DNA of 64,000 bases, taken from positions 93,035,298-93,099,297 of the forward strand of contig CM041783.1 in NCBI GenBank assembly GCA_023374045.1, given 5' to 3'. The position numbers were made by a program, and so were the translations under genes. The stretch comes from Limonium bicolor. Lineage: Eukaryota > Streptophyta > Magnoliopsida > Caryophyllales > Plumbaginaceae. The notes under the pieces were generated by a model. The model saw only the letters and a program-made list of their open reading frames with translations. It was not told the origin of the DNA and made no database searches. Shown piece after piece: positions 60,101 to 64,000 of the stretch (position 1 is the stretch's first letter; each line of letters starts with the position of its first letter).

Positions 60101-61440
60101 AGCAAAACTACACAGCCAGAGCCTAAACCAATGCTCAGCACCGAAAGGCAATAACTAAAGCATAATGTGAAGTGAACACACATGAACACCATGAATGATT
60201 AACGCTCAAGAGAGCTTATGACCCGATGAGTTATCTCATCCTTGGTCAACCAAGATACTTGGTGAATGTATCACAAATGATGAAAATAATCACAAATGAT
60301 GAAAATAAAACATCCCCAATGGGAAGATAATAGTAGTGCGGTACGCTACAACAATCGTCATACACACGAACATTGGGAACCCCAGGGTATTCATACCATA
60401 AGGGAATGGTGCCAATGACAATGGCAATGAGTAAAGAGAAACTATCACAGTAACAGAAACAGTAAAAACAATGTTGTATAATAAGTAAGAACACGGTGCG
60501 CAACAGGCGACCGCTATGAGGAGTAGTTAAGCAATAACAGGAGTATAAGTATGAGATAACACACAGAAATATCTTTCCTATAACATAAGTGACTTACTGT
60601 CAAGCGTTTACGCCTCTGCACTCTGTAGGACTGAGTGTTTTGGTATTGCGCTTAGGCAGCTAATGATCTAATGGGATGGCTAGGGATATGGAGAATGTAA
60701 ACCGTAGTAAACCTTTCTTTTCACCAACAAACATGGCACTAGCCAGTTCAGCAAACTTAGCAACAAACCGTGCGGCCTAAGGCCAAAGAGCACGAAGATG
60801 TACAATACACTAAACAATCACAAAGTGTGAATTCCAATGGAATGAGGAGTGAAAAGAGACTTAAGAAAGTCAATAGGACCGACGCATAGAAATGTAGAGG
60901 TCATACAAGTAAGAAACCCTTGTTGACACCAGAGGAAGCACTACAACTAAGTAGTTGACTTTAACCTCGCCCGACAATAAGTCGGAGGAGCTTAACGAAT
61001 AATCGTACAGCAGCGATAGCATGTTCAGAAATTACCAGAGAGCTGGTTATAACCTTAAACTCATTGAGTTCAAACACGGTAAAAGGATACCGTATTTGTT
61101 TAATAAACCTTATGCCCATAATAGACGGATAAAAGCTGTGAGCATTACATTAAGGATAGCACGAGTGAGGGTAAATAACCCGATTTATCATGGGCGCCAG
61201 CAGAAGCTAGTTGGGCCCCAGCTAGAAGTATAGCAAAATGGTATTCATGCTTGAAGCCTAATAGGCTAGAACCGAATTATGATGAGTTAAATAAACCATA
61301 TAGAAATCCTTGGTGCAAAGACTAACCATTGGTATGGTTGAGACCCTTTGACCAAGCATATTGTATATGTACCGTAGTGAAGCTAACGCTTCAGATTACC
61401 CAAATTGATTAACCAAGTTTAATAATAATAAAATATGGTA

Positions 61441-61476
61441 GATTACGTGGCGTAATCCCTTTTAAGGGGGGTAGAG
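61441..61476 (+). promoter_or_regulatory. Upstream PPT-like site with hairpin (element C)
   Basis: GATTACG (61441-61447), loop TGG, CGTAATC (61451-61457), then CCTTTTAAGGGGGGTAGAG. The flanking sequence is diverged from A but this motif is intact. Confidence 0.5.
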
Positions 61477-62062
61477 CGAAAACCGCTTAATGTAAGTTTT
61501 TATGGATAAAACACATAAAACTATAATGTGCATAACACAAATGAGAAATTATTCGATGAGTGGTACTTACGTTATATAAACATACGTATTCATTCATATT
61601 GAATTGTGGTAACTAAGCATTAGACATGCAAATACCATAGGGTGAATATACCCATCTTGTAACACCAGTGTAAGAGTATTGGTAAAGAAGAGTAATGAGT
61701 AGTGGATGGAGCTCCACAAGTATGGTAACCTTTGCAGAAGTAGTACGAAATGAATGAGGATAGTAGATGAATGAAGTTTATGAGATAGGAATCGTAAGTA
61801 AATATTTGAAACAATGGAAGACACTAAATCTTAGAAATGAAGTCTTCCTTAGTTAGAATATAGGATATGATGGTGAGTAATGGACGGAAGTAGTGAAGGG
61901 TGATGAAATGAGCATTAGGATCGAACCATGAGTAAAGCATTTGGGAAGTAAGTGAGGACGATTGATGGATTGATTCCATCCTTTGGAGATGTATGAATTC
62001 GTATCACAACTAGAAAGGGTAAAAAGATAGAAAATGAAAACAATTAAATACTTGTTTGTTTG

Positions 62063-62205
62063 AAACTGATGTGGGGAAGTAGAACTCGATCCTGATCAGA
62101 TCGAGGGAAACCGAACACAAATTGGGGTGGAAAGTAGTCAACACTGATGCTGATCACATCAGGTCGAATGATTCTTGAAGCTCCCCTCAAGTGGTCACAA
62201 GAATC
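62063..62205 (+). other. Conserved non-coding hairpin block (element C)
   Basis: Hairpin 1 here is CTCGAT (62085-62090), 9-nt loop, ATCGAG (62100-62105): both arms differ from A and D at matching positions. Hairpin 2 (CTGATG...CATCAG) is as in A. Confidence 0.62.
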
Positions 62206-62336
62206 ACACATTGGATAGAAGTAATGATATAAATTGAATTTGGAGTTGTATGTTTTAGAAAAATTTAATTGGTTGGTGAAAGAATTTCCTGGTATGGAGA
62301 TGAGGATCTGCTAGAAGTGTGTACCGAAGAAGATAG

Positions 62337-64000
62337 TGTTTCTACCCAAAATTTTGACCCCCTGGCTGAGGTCTACGAGGTTGTGAGAGCCATCTCCATC
62401 AAACAGTAAGAGACTCCGGCCCGATCGGCGTGTTCCAGGGCCTGAGGAGCAGTTTCGTCATTGTCAGGGGCGTTTTCGTAATTTTTAAGGCTTCTGAGTT
62501 CTCCTATAGGCTTTCTCTCTCCTCCAAAGGGTGCCCAAATCAGCTCGAAATGCTTTGATATTTTAACCCATGATAGAGGATGACATTTTAAGCATAATGG
62601 CGTTGGAATTTTGATTTTTCGAATTTCCAATAATTTTCTAGCAATTTCTGACTGAATCTGACGAGAAATTCAATTTAAAAATGCTCCAGCATTTAAAAAA
62701 TTCGTTTCCACCTCAGAAAATTCATAATATCCATTCTTGACATGTGGTTAAAATTTCATAGCAAAATTCCTTTGGGAAGTTACTTAGTTAAAATATCGAA
62801 AAATCTTACTTTTACTAGATTCTCTTTATCTTTAAGAAAGTCTATATAAGGGGATAGGTTTTTGGATAAAATCAGAACTTCATATGCTCAAGAACCCTAG
62901 AGAGTCAGAAAACACGGCTTCCTCTCTCTCTCTCACGTTTTCCAACACCCGGCCACCCAAATCATACTGAAAATCCCCCGAAATCATCATCTAAACACGT
63001 TTTCCAATTCCCAAAGCACCAATAATCATCAAAACCTCACAAAAACACCACCAACACGTGAAGAACAGCAAGAACAACCAACAACCAGAAGCTTGGTTCG
63101 AAGTCCTTTCGGGTTTGCCATCAACGGAGCGCTCAACGAATCCCGGTGTGAAGAAACGTTGTGAATCCGAAGGTAAAACAGGTAGGAACTCAGTTTCCCT
63201 AATTCTCCACGGTATTATCTGTCTTGCCTCGAAATTTGAACTCAAACTAACCTTCGTAGGCTTCTGTATTGCTGTTTATTTGAGTCTCTGTCAGATAACT
63301 TGTTTGCTAAGTTTCGTGCTTAATTCGAATTCAAATTGAAAACTTTCAATCACTAACGTCTTGTAAATCTTTCAGGCTTCACACCCATAAAATTTGAGCT
63401 CAAAACACCCTCGGGAACCTTCTGAAAACCCCTGTCCGTGGGTGGTCCGTGACCTCGGACCCATGGTCCGGGACCTCGGACGCGTTGTCCGAGACCACGG
63501 ACACCCACGGACGGCGGCGGGATTTTAAATTTTAAAAACTTAGGTTTTTCTAATAATGTCCGGGCCCACGGACAGCCTGTCCGTGGCCCCGGACTTTGAA
63601 ATTTTTTGTTTTCCTTTAACTTCGACTTTTCTGCGTAATTAGGTTAACTGGGGTCCGAGGGTTCGGACATTAGGTCCGTGGCCACGGACAGAATCAAAAT
63701 TCGACCTATTTCTGCCCCCGAAACCCTAGTTTAGGTAATTTCACTTTTCACTTTTATTTCTGTCAAAAAATGCTAAAAACACAAAAAAACAGAAGCTCGC
63801 GCACTTAGGTTAAAACGACTCGTAATAAGCCGTAATAAACTGAGTAGAGGAAAAACGACCTAGGAAGGGTAATGAAAGTAATTGAACCCTAATTAAGTCG
63901 AATATCAAGCCCCCGAACCCGAACTCTCCTTTCCTAATTTGATCTAGGTTAAAATTAGGTGGCGACTCATAATAGGTTCCAGTGAGCTAGCTTAGGTTTT
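62337..64000 (+). mobile_element. LTR of family B, third locus, cut by window end
   Basis: Begins TGTTTCTACCCAAAATTTTG, a variant of the B start, and stays colinear with B LTRs to the window end, about 130 bp short of the expected LTR end. TATA box at 62843-62850 and the GTCCG palindrome cluster (about 63430-63690) are kept. More diverged than the other three copies. It lies in the C internal region. Confidence 0.88.

Larger units (their letters stand above)
57147..62336 (+). mobile_element. Internal region of element C, non-coding, 3' end interrupted
   Basis: Starts with a primer-binding site and keeps the order of features seen in family A: similar opening 200 bp, upstream PPT-like site (61441-61476) and conserved hairpin block (62063-62205). 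Between them are 4 kb with only weak similarity to A and no gag, protease, polymerase or integrase motif. A B LTR begins at 62337 before the expected PPT. Confidence 0.82.

Noticed and set aside
61021..61233. 70-codon ORF in the C internal region
   Set aside because: Short, no domain, and no counterpart in the matching part of family A.

Overview
This window looks like nuclear DNA from a flowering plant, from an intergenic block built almost entirely of nested long terminal repeat (LTR) retrotransposons. Supporting evidence: AT-rich sequence, LTRs of 4-5 kb, primer-binding sites matching plant initiator-Met and Tat/Ogre-type tRNAs, a plant Ty3/gypsy gag, and a hAT miniature element. The species cannot be named from the sequence. 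I see no intact host gene. The only convincing coding sequence is one retrotransposon gag (14780-15826).

Four related families share LTR ends (start TGAAATACCCC; seen ends GGGGTGTTACA), a polypurine tract (PPT) of the form TTTTAAGGGGGGTAG and, where visible, a TGGTATCAGAGCG primer-binding site. I call them A, C, D and E. They have giant LTRs (A about 4.6 kb, C 4.2 kb, D 5.1 kb) and internal regions without recognisable gag or pol, so they resemble LARDs (large retrotransposon derivatives). Family B is different: LTRs of about 1.8 kb starting TGTTATACCC, a Tat/Ogre-like primer-binding site, a gag but no pol, and a long non-coding 3' region with three tandem arrays.

Layout: 1-6676 is the 3' end of D (internal tail plus complete LTR), lying inside the tail of E (6677-8570, E LTR start at 6970). 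From 8571 to 52971 is a tandem A array with four LTRs and four internal regions, disturbed by B: a complete B (+) at 11790-21743, an inverted A segment 21744-31274, a solo B LTR (-) at 31275-33063, then A continues (+). A hAT-like element (36595-37132) sits in the second A internal region. C occupies 52972-62336, inserted into the last A internal region, and a further B LTR starts at 62337 and runs off the window.

The strongest structural result is that the 5-bp target-site duplications around the two B loci are exchanged. This shows an inversion of about 9.5 kb by recombination between oppositely oriented B LTRs. The most interesting functional candidates are non-coding hairpins whose two arms change together: tandem hairpins in the LTRs of A and C, a hairpin with a constant 9-nt loop near the 3' end of A, C and D, a 33-bp hairpin array and a pair of 12-bp palindromes in B. 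In addition, A and D each have a second PPT-like site about 1.3-1.6 kb upstream of the real one (C shows the upstream site), and both kinds of site are preceded by a short hairpin.

All family assignments come from reading motifs and comparing copies inside the window; no database search was possible.
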